A stretch of DNA of 15,407 bases from Campylobacterota bacterium. Its GTDB lineage: Bacteria; Campylobacterota; Campylobacteria; Campylobacterales; Sulfurovaceae. The DNA is taken from NCBI GenBank assembly GCA_003646505.1, contig QMKT01000021.1:1-15407 (forward strand), given 5' to 3'. The notes under the pieces were generated by a model that searched no databases, was not told the origin of the DNA, and saw nothing but the letters and a program-made list of their open reading frames with translations. A program made the position numbers and the translations under genes. Positions 1 through 7,251 of this stretch are shown one piece after another; the first letter of the stretch is position 1; each line of letters begins with the position of its first letter.

Positions 1-1
1 T

Positions 2-460
<459 letters not shown>

Positions 461-488
461 TCTTAGTTCTAATCTTTAAAGGATATTT

Positions 489-875
489 ATGGAACTCATG
501 AAACTAGAAATCATCACACCTAATGGTATGATATTTGATGGTGAAGTCAAACAGGTAACATTACCAGGTAGTGAAGGCGAATTTGGTGTTTTAGCTCGTC
601 ACGCTACTTTGGTATCTTTATTAGAGACGGGTGTTATCGTTTATGATAGAGCAGATGGCAAAGAAGTTGCGGTTGCCATTAACTCTGGATATGTAAAAGT
701 GGATGAAGAAAAAACAACGTGTATCGTAGATGGAGCAGTCGCTCTTTCAGGTGATGACACAGATATTTCGAAGGCACTTGAAGCAGCGAAAGAGTTACTT
801 AAAAGTACAGAAGCTTCTAATACAGCTATTGCAGCTGCAGTAAGCAAAGTCGAACAAATCGGAAAGTCTTTTTAA
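489..875 (+). CDS. atpC: F1Fo ATP synthase subunit epsilon
   Basis: This is the epsilon subunit of the central stalk, which couples rotation to catalysis and can inhibit ATP hydrolysis. The 128-residue product has the family's N-terminal beta-sandwich pattern: KLEIITPNGMIFDGEVKQV, then LPGSEGEFGVLARHATL (about residues 26-42) and INSGYVKVDEE. An Ala-rich helical tail follows. Length is near the usual 130-140, so the C-terminal helical region is present but short. The ATG at 489 has GGA at 481-483 with 5 nt spacing; a second ATG at 498 would remove three residues (MEL) and cannot be excluded. It lies 28 nt after atpD and ends 2 nt before tolQ. Confidence 0.95.
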   Translation: MELMKLEIITPNGMIFDGEVKQVTLPGSEGEFGVLARHATLVSLLETGVIVYDRADGKEVAVAINSGYVKVDEEKTTCIVDGAVALSGDDTDISKALEAAKELLKSTEASNTAIAAAVSKVEQIGKSF

Positions 876-877
876 CA

Positions 878-1450
878 TTGGGCTCTCTTTTTACTTATTT
901 CCTGGAAAGCAGTGCAATTACTATTTTTGTACTGCTTTTACTCTCTGTCTATTTTGTTGCAACATTTTGGGTATATTTAGACAGATTTTATATTTTAAAT
1001 TCTCGCATCGCATCAGAAGCAAAATCACTTAAAGCACTCTATACAGGTCAGTCAAAATCAGTGGCGCATTCTTCACTTATTTTTACTTATCTGTCTCGCG
1101 TAAATACACCTAACAAAGCCATATTGGAAGCGGCATCTTCAGATGCCATACGTGTTTCTACCAAAGGGCTTACATGGCTTTCTATCATTGCTTCTACTTC
1201 ACCATTCATTGGTCTTTTTGGTACAGTGATCGGTATACTTGAAACCTTTTCAAAACTGGGATCACAGTCTTCAGCTTCTTTATCTGTAGTGGCACCTGCT
1301 ATCTCTGAAGCACTGATAGCAACGGCTGCAGGTATCGCTGTGGCTATTTTTGCCTATACATTCCATCTTATCTTAAAACGTAAAGCGTATGAACTTTCTT
1401 CTCTTCTCACATCCCAGTCTGAAGTCATTCTTTCTCAGGTAGAGGATTGA
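878..1450 (+). CDS. tolQ: TolQ, MotA/TolQ/ExbB proton channel family
   Basis: This is an inner-membrane subunit of the Tol-Pal energiser; with TolR it forms the proton path that drives TolA. The 190-residue protein has three predicted membrane segments (about 13-33, 98-122 and 140-165). Family signatures are TSPFIGLFGTVIGILETF (about 107-124) and AISEALIATAAGIAVAI (141-157), including the conserved Thr in GTVIG and the Thr in ALIATA. It is shorter than the E. coli protein (230 residues), mainly in the cytoplasmic loop. The start is TTG 878, 2 nt after the atpC stop; a GGAAAG at 861-866 is a rather distant ribosome site, so expression may depend on translational coupling to atpC. ExbB is the alternative name, but tolA, tolB and pal nearby favour TolQ. 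Confidence 0.92.
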   Translation: MGSLFTYFLESSAITIFVLLLLSVYFVATFWVYLDRFYILNSRIASEAKSLKALYTGQSKSVAHSSLIFTYLSRVNTPNKAILEAASSDAIRVSTKGLTWLSIIASTSPFIGLFGTVIGILETFSKLGSQSSASLSVVAPAISEALIATAAGIAVAIFAYTFHLILKRKAYELSSLLTSQSEVILSQVED

Positions 1451-1457
1451 GACTACT

Positions 1458-1844
1458 ATGTATTCATGGGATGATAGTCCAGACTTAAACATCACACCGC
1501 TTGTAGACGTTATGCTGGTACTTATGGCCATACTGATGATCACTGCCCCCACGATAACCTTTCAAGAGCAGATAGATCTTCCCCAAGGTTCTAAAACAGT
1601 TAAAGTTGAAAAGGCAAAAACGCTTACTATCCGTATGGATAAAAATCAAAAAATATATTTAAATAAAGATGTTTACGCATTAGATACCTTTGCAGATGAT
1701 TTTGTTAATAAATCTGCAAAGTTCAATAAAAAATCTGAAGTTTATATCCGCGCGGATGAAAATTTACAATATAAAAATGTGATCTATTTGCTCAAAAGCG
1801 TAAAAGCTGCAGGTTTTGACAAGGTTTCACTTATAACATTATGA
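1458..1844 (+). CDS. tolR: TolR, ExbD/TolR family
   Basis: This is the partner of TolQ in the proton-driven Tol motor: a single-pass inner-membrane protein with a periplasmic domain. The 128-residue product starts with a short cytoplasmic piece and the signature PDLNITPLVDVMLVLMAILM (8-27). Asp17 is at the place of the membrane aspartate that carries protons in ExbD/TolR. The rest (about 35-128) is a periplasmic domain with the usual alternating strands and helices (IYIRADENLQYKNVIYLLK in part). The start ATG lies 7 nt after the tolQ stop and the stop overlaps the tolA start by 3 nt (ATGA), so the three genes are almost certainly co-translated. Confidence 0.93.
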   Translation: MYSWDDSPDLNITPLVDVMLVLMAILMITAPTITFQEQIDLPQGSKTVKVEKAKTLTIRMDKNQKIYLNKDVYALDTFADDFVNKSAKFNKKSEVYIRADENLQYKNVIYLLKSVKAAGFDKVSLITL

Positions 1845-2644
1845 TAAAAAAGTCTTCTACATATATTTCTGGTTTTTTGGCTTTTGTCATTTATTTTACT
1901 GTGATCGGGTTACTGATTTTTTATTTTAATACCCGTGATGAAAAAAAATCTAAACGTTATGTCAAAAAAGATGAACATCGTATACAAGTAGCTCTTTCTT
2001 CACCCAGGAAAACATTAAATGAAAAAAAGACAAAGCCTAAAGCTGTAAAGAAAAAAGTACAACCCAAGAAAAAGATTAAACCTAAAGTAAAACCTAAGCC
2101 CAAAAAAGAGATCAAGAAAAAAGTAATAAAAGAGAAGGTGGTTAAAAAGGTTGTGAAGAAAAAAGATGAAAATCTTAGCAAGCCAAAAAAAGTAACTAAA
2201 CCAAAAGATCTTTTTGCCAATATTTCACCAACTAAAAAACCAAAACCTAAATTGAAACTTGAAGTGACTGATAAACCTATAAAGCCTAAAAAAAGTAATC
2301 TTATAAAAGTATCAGATAAACCCAGTGCAAGTAATCTGGTTTCAAATTCCCTAAAGATGCAAAAACAAATGGATAGCGGTGTTGCAGATGAGTATCTGGC
2401 TAAAGTACAAAGTTTGCTGGAAGGATGGCCTGCACAAAGTGAATATGCCGGTGAGAAGGTAAAAGTAATACTTTACATTAATCCTACCGGTTTTTTTGAA
2501 TTCAAAGTTAAATCTGCATCAAACAATCCTGATTTTAATGATGGATTGACGGAGTATCTGGAACAACTCCAAGAATTTGGTTTTGGTCGGCATAAAGGTA
2601 ATAGAACGTATAATTTTGAAGCAGAGTTTATAGCGAAAGAATAG
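1841..2644 (+). CDS. tolA: TolA, periplasm-spanning Tol protein with TonB/TolA-type C-terminal domain
   Basis: This is the link between the TolQR motor and TolB/Pal at the outer membrane. The 267-residue protein has a short cytoplasmic start (MIKK), one membrane anchor (about 9-29), a long Lys/Pro-rich periplasmic spacer (about 55-165, many KP and KPK steps) and a small C-terminal domain (about 180-267; VADEYLAKVQSLLEGWP, VILYINPTGFFEFKV). In place of the Ala-rich coiled coil of E. coli TolA, the spacer is TonB-like and highly basic. A short hydrophobic island, DLFANI (123-128), interrupts the charged spacer. The coding strand is rich in A tracts, including A8 near 1941. TonB is the alternative, but its place after tolQR and the wider tol context favour TolA. 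Confidence 0.88.
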   Translation: MIKKSSTYISGFLAFVIYFTVIGLLIFYFNTRDEKKSKRYVKKDEHRIQVALSSPRKTLNEKKTKPKAVKKKVQPKKKIKPKVKPKPKKEIKKKVIKEKVVKKVVKKKDENLSKPKKVTKPKDLFANISPTKKPKPKLKLEVTDKPIKPKKSNLIKVSDKPSASNLVSNSLKMQKQMDSGVADEYLAKVQSLLEGWPAQSEYAGEKVKVILYINPTGFFEFKVKSASNNPDFNDGLTEYLEQLQEFGFGRHKGNRTYNFEAEFIAKE

Positions 2645-2656
2645 GGTGGTACAATC

Positions 2657-3508
2657 ATGCATAAAACGATAGCATATCAAGGTGTACAAGGTGCGTATTC
2701 GGAGCAAGCATGTAGAAATGCCTATGCGACATATAAGACCATTGCGTGTAATACTTTCCAAGAAGCGATGTGGATGGTAGAACGTGGGGATGCTGATCTG
2801 GCGATGATTCCTCTTGAAAATTCTACGGCAGGTAGAGTAGAAGAGATCTATAGATTGATCCCTCAAATGGCACTGCATGTCATTGCTGAGCATTTTGAGC
2901 CTATCGTGCATTGTCTACTTGCGCTTCCTAATGCTACGTTGGAAGAGTTGAAATCTGTTGCCTCCCACCCTCAGGCATTGGCACAATGTCATAACAATAT
3001 ACTTGATCTGGGATTGAAAGCAGAGGCAAAACTTGACACTGCAGGAGCGGCAAAAGAGCTGGTCACATTAAATAATAGAGAAAAAGCTGCTATAGCATCA
3101 AAACTCGCAGCAGATATTTACGGTTTAGAGATTATAAAAGAAAATTTTGAAGATATACATGGCAATACTACACGTTTTTTTATACTTTCACGTGAAAAGA
3201 CCGTACCTTCTTATGAACCTTCAAAGAAATACATTACTTCACTAGTATTCCAGGTACAAAATATCCCTGCTGCCCTCTATAAAGTCCTTGGTGGTTTTGC
3301 AAGTAATGGCATAAATCTTTTAAAGATAGAAAGTTATATGGGAACACAAATTCTTCCGGGGAGTCAGTTTCATATCGATATCGACGGGCATATAGATTCA
3401 TATATCTTGAGACTTGCTTTAAAAGAAGTAGCTTTCTTTGCAGAAGATGTCAGGATACTGGGTGTGTATGAGAGTCATAGAGAACATGAAGTGGAGTATA
3501 CGATCTAA
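2657..3508 (+). CDS. pheA: Prephenate dehydratase, monofunctional, with ACT domain
   Basis: This cytoplasmic enzyme converts prephenate to phenylpyruvate in phenylalanine synthesis. The 283 residues contain only the dehydratase domain (about 1-178) and a C-terminal ACT domain (about 193-272); no chorismate mutase domain precedes it. Catalytic-domain marks are AYQGVQGAYSEQA (6-18), PLENSTAGRV (52-61), SHPQALAQC (103-111) and the TRF motif at 172-174, whose Thr is the catalytic residue in this family. In the ACT domain the classical GALV and ESRP phenylalanine-binding motifs read PAAL (204-207) and ESYM (225-228). An ESYM form is known to me from a branch of alphaproteobacterial dehydratases. 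It lies 12 nt after tolA, so it may be read from the same transcript despite an unrelated role. Confidence 0.93.
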   Translation: MHKTIAYQGVQGAYSEQACRNAYATYKTIACNTFQEAMWMVERGDADLAMIPLENSTAGRVEEIYRLIPQMALHVIAEHFEPIVHCLLALPNATLEELKSVASHPQALAQCHNNILDLGLKAEAKLDTAGAAKELVTLNNREKAAIASKLAADIYGLEIIKENFEDIHGNTTRFFILSREKTVPSYEPSKKYITSLVFQVQNIPAALYKVLGGFASNGINLLKIESYMGTQILPGSQFHIDIDGHIDSYILRLALKEVAFFAEDVRILGVYESHREHEVEYTI

Positions 3509-3552
3509 GAGACTATACGTTGGTCAATATTATATTTTCAAAGGAGAATTAG

Positions 3553-3942
3553 ATGAGAAAAATAACGACACTTATGGTATCTGTACTACTGTTAGCAGTT
3601 TTTTCTTTGCCTGTAAGCGCCATAGCACCTAAACAGATGAAGCAGATACTTAACATTACTCAAAACAATTGGGTGAGTTTTCGTGATTTTAACGGTAAGC
3701 AGTTGATCTACTTTACCCATTTGGAGTCTTACACCTGTGGTATAAAAGAAGTGCATTACAGCATCAACTCAGATGATCTGGATAAAGTATGGGAACTTCA
3801 GCCATGTGACCCTAAGAATCCTATGGCAGTGACTAAAGATATTATTTATCTGACTGTGCCATTGGGTACAGCAAAGTTTATAGCAGTACAGGTGACATTT
3901 GCGGATGATACGAGAAGTGAGATAGTTCGTAAAAATCCTTAA
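3553..3942 (+). CDS. Small secreted protein of unknown function
   Basis: I do not recognise this family. The 129-residue product starts with a clear signal peptide: MRKITTLMVS, a hydrophobic core to about residue 19, and a VSA site giving likely cleavage after Ala23. The mature part is about 106 residues and looks like a single beta-rich domain (LIYFTHLESY, IIYLTVPLGTAKFIAVQVTF). It has just two cysteines, Cys62 and Cys85, which could form a disulfide in the periplasm. The start is secure: AAGGAG at 3541-3546 stands 6 nt before the ATG. It lies 44 nt after pheA on the same strand. Its TAA overlaps, tail to tail, the stop of amrB on the other strand (shared TTAA, 3939-3942). Confidence 0.8.
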   Translation: MRKITTLMVSVLLLAVFSLPVSAIAPKQMKQILNITQNNWVSFRDFNGKQLIYFTHLESYTCGIKEVHYSINSDDLDKVWELQPCDPKNPMAVTKDIIYLTVPLGTAKFIAVQVTFADDTRSEIVRKNP

Positions 3943-4745
3943 TAAAACATTGCAGACATATATCCAACCACAGAACTACTGTCACCACTGGCATCTGCAG
4001 AAGTACGGTAGTCAAGGAGTTTGGCGTTAAGTTTGAGTTGTTTGGCTGCGAATATCATGGCTTTTATGCCGATGAGTCCGCAGGCTTCACATCCTTGTGC
4101 CAGCGCATCTAGATCTAGATTGGCAACTGCTCTTAAACAGTTTTCGTCAAATACTTTTGCCTCTTCCAAAGAGTGAAAATGACTAAGGTCTGAGCTGATG
4201 ATAACTGCATTGTCTTTGTTCTCTAGGAGCGCCATGATGAGTGGTGCTAATGTCTTTGGAGATATGTCACCGTAGATAAGCTCTATGATCTTATGTTTTG
4301 GAAAATAGTGTTTTACAAAGGGCATTTGCACCTCAGTTGAATGTTCTTTTTCATGTGCTTTGGGTTCAAAACCCATGTCAAACTTTTTTGCCAAAGCAAA
4401 GAGGTAAGGGCTGTCTATCTCCAACGCTCCACACGGGGTTTCATAGTTTTCATAATAGCTTCCGGAAATACCTTGAAAGTAGTGGTGATGACTGGGGCCT
4501 ATGATGATGAGACGTTTGGCTTTTGTTTTTTTTAAAAACTCGTAGGCAAAATTGGCTGTAAAGCCACTGTATACATAGCCGGCATGAGGGACAATCACTG
4601 CTCTTGGCATAATGCTCAGCACCTCTTTTGAGATTGAAGTTTTTTGAAAACTTTGAGTGAACTCTTTAAAATATGCTTGTACTTTTGAACACTCTTCAGG
4701 ATAAAACTGACCTCGTACTGCAGCTTTTCTAGTAGCATTAGACAT
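3939..4745 (-). CDS. amrB: AmmeMemoRadiSam system protein B (Memo-like family)
   Basis: This is a member of the Memo family, which has a fold like class III extradiol dioxygenases; its bacterial role is not settled. The 268-residue product has VPHAGYVYSG (52-61), IIGPSHHHYF (81-90), HSTEVQMPF (135-143), SSDLSHFH (184-191) and ACGLIG (221-226). His54, His86 and Cys222 match in context the three metal-binding residues described for human MEMO1. The ATG at 4745 is preferred because AAGGAG (4756-4751, minus strand) stands 5 nt before it; an ATG one codon upstream and an open frame back to 4805 also exist. Its start overlaps the stop of amrA by one base (TGATG), so translation of the pair is coupled. 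The radical SAM partner named in this system is not in the window. Confidence 0.9.
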   Translation of the reverse strand: MSNATRKAAVRGQFYPEECSKVQAYFKEFTQSFQKTSISKEVLSIMPRAVIVPHAGYVYSGFTANFAYEFLKKTKAKRLIIIGPSHHHYFQGISGSYYENYETPCGALEIDSPYLFALAKKFDMGFEPKAHEKEHSTEVQMPFVKHYFPKHKIIELIYGDISPKTLAPLIMALLENKDNAVIISSDLSHFHSLEEAKVFDENCLRAVANLDLDALAQGCEACGLIGIKAMIFAAKQLKLNAKLLDYRTSADASGDSSSVVGYMSAMFY

Positions 4746-5299
4746 CATTTCTCCTTGTATTTTGTAGCATGATAGATTGAAATTTCCGGATGAAGAGAGA
4801 GACACTTATCTGACAAATTTGCTTTTTTGCATAAAGAGGAGAAAAAAGCATCGAATTGAGGAATATCTTCCCAAACTTCAGGTAAATATGTAGCTTGTTT
4901 ACCTTGGTATTTGAGTATGATGCCGTCTTGGAGAGGAGTGATCTTATTTTTTAAATCTTTGATATCATCATATTCGAGTATCTTAGGTTTTGAGAGGATA
5001 GACACTTCTATGGTTATATCTTTGAACTCTTTCATTGTCAGTGGCTTAAATCTTGGATCATGTAAAGCAGCAGCCTGTGCATTTGCAATGATGTCTTTGT
5101 ATAGAGGTCGATAGGCTTGCAGTGAGCCGATGCATCCCCGAAGTTCTTCATCCGGACCCGTATTAAGTGTAATGAAAACCGCAGCATCTTCCTGTAGTGT
5201 CGGGTATGCTTTAAGTGCATGCTCTAAATCAAATGTATCAGGTTGGTTGAGGGCAACTAAAATAGCAGCTTTGGCAAGAGATATAAGTATATCAGTCAT
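4745..5299 (-). CDS. amrA: AmmeMemoRadiSam system protein A (AMMECR1 family)
   Basis: This is a cytoplasmic protein of the AMMECR1 family, found across all domains of life and often next to Memo-like genes; the exact biochemical role is unknown. The 184-residue product carries the family signature LRGCIGS (53-59), preceded by VFITLNTG (41-48) and followed by NAQAAALHDPRF (about 73-84), ITIEVSILS and GIILKYQGKQATYLPEVW (in pieces). The start is ATG 5299, which has an AAAGGGGG ribosome site 6 nt upstream on the minus strand; an in-frame ATG at 5320 has no such site. It is the first gene of a two-gene minus-strand operon with amrB and is divergent from tolB across a 129-nt AT-rich gap. Confidence 0.9.
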   Translation of the reverse strand: MTDILISLAKAAILVALNQPDTFDLEHALKAYPTLQEDAAVFITLNTGPDEELRGCIGSLQAYRPLYKDIIANAQAAALHDPRFKPLTMKEFKDITIEVSILSKPKILEYDDIKDLKNKITPLQDGIILKYQGKQATYLPEVWEDIPQFDAFFSSLCKKANLSDKCLSLHPEISIYHATKYKEK

Positions 5300-5390
5300 G
5301 AAATCCCCCTTTAATACCATTCTAACATAATTAATATAATCAAAAAAATCATTTTAATATTAATTAATGAAGATTTCAAGTCTGCCTTGA

Positions 5391-5396
5391 TACAAT
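5391..5396 (+). promoter_or_regulatory. Candidate -10 box of the tolB operon
   Basis: TACAAT preceded by TGA (extended -10 form) lies 32 nt before the tolB ATG in the divergent amrA/tolB gap. The upstream stretch 5351-5370 is very AT-rich and contains the palindrome TTAATATTAA. No convincing -35 hexamer is seen, which is usual for Campylobacterota. Prediction from sequence only. Confidence 0.4.
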
Positions 5397-5428
5397 ACTA
5401 GCCTATAGTCTATTAAAAAAGACTCAAT

Positions 5429-6697
5429 ATGCAAGGAATTAGTTTGAAACATTTATTATCCATTATTTTATCACTACATTTTTTTACCTTAAGTCTTTTT
5501 GGGGTGGATGCAACACTCAAAATAGAGAAAGATGTAGAGCATCGTTCACGTATAGCACTTCTTGACGGTTCATCTGTTAAAAATCCAAGAGTCTTTGATA
5601 TCTTACTCTCAGATCTTAAGATCTCTGGACATTTTATACCAGACACAACACACCATAAGGGTGATATTACAGGAAAGTTTATATCGCCTGCACTCAAGAG
5701 TCAGGAGTATGTCCTGAAATATAGTATGAATCAACACTCGGGTTCAAAACTCTTAATACGCCTTTTGAAAGCGTCTGACGGTACGCAGGTTTTCAAAAAA
5801 AGTTATGCTGTTCCATCTAAGGCGAAGATGCCATTTTTACTGCACAAAGCAATCAATGATGTAAATAATGTGTTGAAATATCCAGATATTTCCTGGATAA
5901 ACCGTTATGTGGTATATGCCGTTTATACAACGCCTGGACGCAGTGAAATTCGTTTAGCTGACTATACGATGACATATAAAAAAACCATTATTAAAGGGGG
6001 ATTAAATCTCTTTCCAAAGTGGGCAGATGCACAACAGAGAGCTATTTATTATACCTCATATAAAGAGTTGATCCCTACCTTGTACAAACTCAATATTTAT
6101 AATGGTTCCAAACAAAAGATAGCAAGTTCTCAGGGAATGATGGTTTGTTCAGATGTTAGTAAAAACGGCTCAAAGATTTTACTAACCATGGCACCGGAAG
6201 GGCAGGCAGATATCTTTGAAATGAATGTTGCATCAAAGTCTAAAAAAAGAGTAACAAAGTTTAAAGGGATCGATGTGAATGGAAGATATATTGACAATGA
6301 GAGTCGCATTGTATTTATCTCTAACCGTTTGGGCTATCCGAATGTCTTTAAAAAGTCTATAAATTCTGCAGCGACTTCACAGGTAGTGTATCGTGGACGA
6401 AACAACAATGCCTGTGATGCACATGGAGATAAAATAGTCTATTCGAGCAGAGAAAGTAATAATGCCTTTGGTAATAATACGTTTAATCTTTATCTTGCCA
6501 CTTCAGGAAGATCAAGTACAAGACCTATTACTACAATGGGGACAAACCAATTCCCACGTTTTTCAACGGATGGTTCAATCATACTTTATCTTAAACAAAA
6601 AGGATATAGCACCTCTATAGGGTATATTAATTTGAAAAGTTCCCAAAGTTTACTTTTCCCGTTTAATGATAAAAAAGTTCAATCAATAGATTGGTAA
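5429..6697 (+). CDS. tolB: TolB, periplasmic Tol-Pal beta-propeller protein
   Basis: This is the periplasmic partner of Pal and TolA. The 422-residue product begins with a signal peptide (hydrophobic run LLSIILSLHFFTLSLFG, likely cleavage near VDA). A TolB N-terminal alpha/beta domain follows (SRIALLDGSS, DILLSDLKISGHF), then a six-bladed propeller with recurring segments such as PGRSEIRLADY, GSKILLTMAPEGQADIF, ESRIVFISNRLGYPNVF, GDKIVYSSRE and FPRFSTDGSIILY. Length is near the usual 430. The ATG 5429 has no clear ribosome site; a TTG at 5444, five codons on, has AAGGA 6 nt upstream and gives an equally good signal peptide (MKHLLSIIL), so the true start may be 5444. pal follows after 28 nt. 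Confidence 0.93.
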   Translation: MQGISLKHLLSIILSLHFFTLSLFGVDATLKIEKDVEHRSRIALLDGSSVKNPRVFDILLSDLKISGHFIPDTTHHKGDITGKFISPALKSQEYVLKYSMNQHSGSKLLIRLLKASDGTQVFKKSYAVPSKAKMPFLLHKAINDVNNVLKYPDISWINRYVVYAVYTTPGRSEIRLADYTMTYKKTIIKGGLNLFPKWADAQQRAIYYTSYKELIPTLYKLNIYNGSKQKIASSQGMMVCSDVSKNGSKILLTMAPEGQADIFEMNVASKSKKRVTKFKGIDVNGRYIDNESRIVFISNRLGYPNVFKKSINSAATSQVVYRGRNNNACDAHGDKIVYSSRESNNAFGNNTFNLYLATSGRSSTRPITTMGTNQFPRFSTDGSIILYLKQKGYSTSIGYINLKSSQSLLFPFNDKKVQSIDW

Positions 6698-6725
6698 TAT
6701 ATTTGAAGAAAAAAAAGGATATAAA

Positions 6726-7244
6726 ATGACACATAAATTACTCACACTTACAGCAGTTATTTCACTATTTTTGAGTGGATGTGGACAAACAGCACCTGAC
6801 TTGAATGGTAGCAATAATAATATTTCAGATACAAATGCAATCTCTGGTGATACTGTTAGTATAGACGAGAGTGCTTACGGTAATGAATCTGAAGGAAATT
6901 ACAATAGCAGTACAGATGGTTTTAGATCTGTCTATTTTGATTTTGGCGATTATGCTATCTCTTCGAATATGGAAAATAATATGAATAATAATATTAAAAT
7001 AGCCATGGCTGCTTCTTCCAAAATCAAAATTGAAGGTAATTGTGATGAGTTCGGTACGGATGAATACAATTATGCCTTAGGTCTCAAAAGAGCAAAAGCG
7101 GTCAAAGACAGTCTTGTATCACAAGGTCTCTCTGCAGGTAAAACAGTGATGGTCAGTCTTGGTGAGAGTAGTCCGGTCTGTACAGAACCCAATGATAGCT
7201 GTTATGATAGAAACAGAAGAGTTGATATCCGTCTAGTTAAGTAG
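6726..7244 (+). CDS. pal: Pal, peptidoglycan-associated outer-membrane lipoprotein
   Basis: This lipoprotein anchors the outer membrane to peptidoglycan and is the target of TolB and TolA. The 172-residue product has a lipobox LSGC (16-19), so Cys19 should be lipidated; Gly at +2 is compatible with outer-membrane sorting. An Asn/Ser/Gly-rich linker (about 20-65) leads to an OmpA-like domain starting VYFDFGDY (69-76). The diaminopimelate-binding motif reads NCDEFGTDEYNYALGLKRA (105-123), with Asp107 and Arg122 in the places of the ligand-binding pair. Three further cysteines (106, 152, 159) occur in the domain; the VCTEPNDSCY segment resembles that of Campylobacter Pal as I recall it. AAAGGA stands 6 nt before the ATG. 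Confidence 0.94.
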   Translation: MTHKLLTLTAVISLFLSGCGQTAPDLNGSNNNISDTNAISGDTVSIDESAYGNESEGNYNSSTDGFRSVYFDFGDYAISSNMENNMNNNIKIAMAASSKIKIEGNCDEFGTDEYNYALGLKRAKAVKDSLVSQGLSAGKTVMVSLGESSPVCTEPNDSCYDRNRRVDIRLVK

Positions 7245-7251
7245 GATGAAA

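Noticed and set aside
1957..2220. Minus-strand Phe-rich frame opposite the tolA spacer
   Set aside because: It is the complement of the Lys-rich tolA codons (AAA/AAG giving TTT/CTT); base composition alone keeps it open.
5341..5370. AT-rich palindrome before tolB as a Fur-type operator
   Set aside because: TTAATATTAA and TTAATTAA are short and could be AT-rich chance or an upstream promoter element; they do not match a Fur box well enough to claim.
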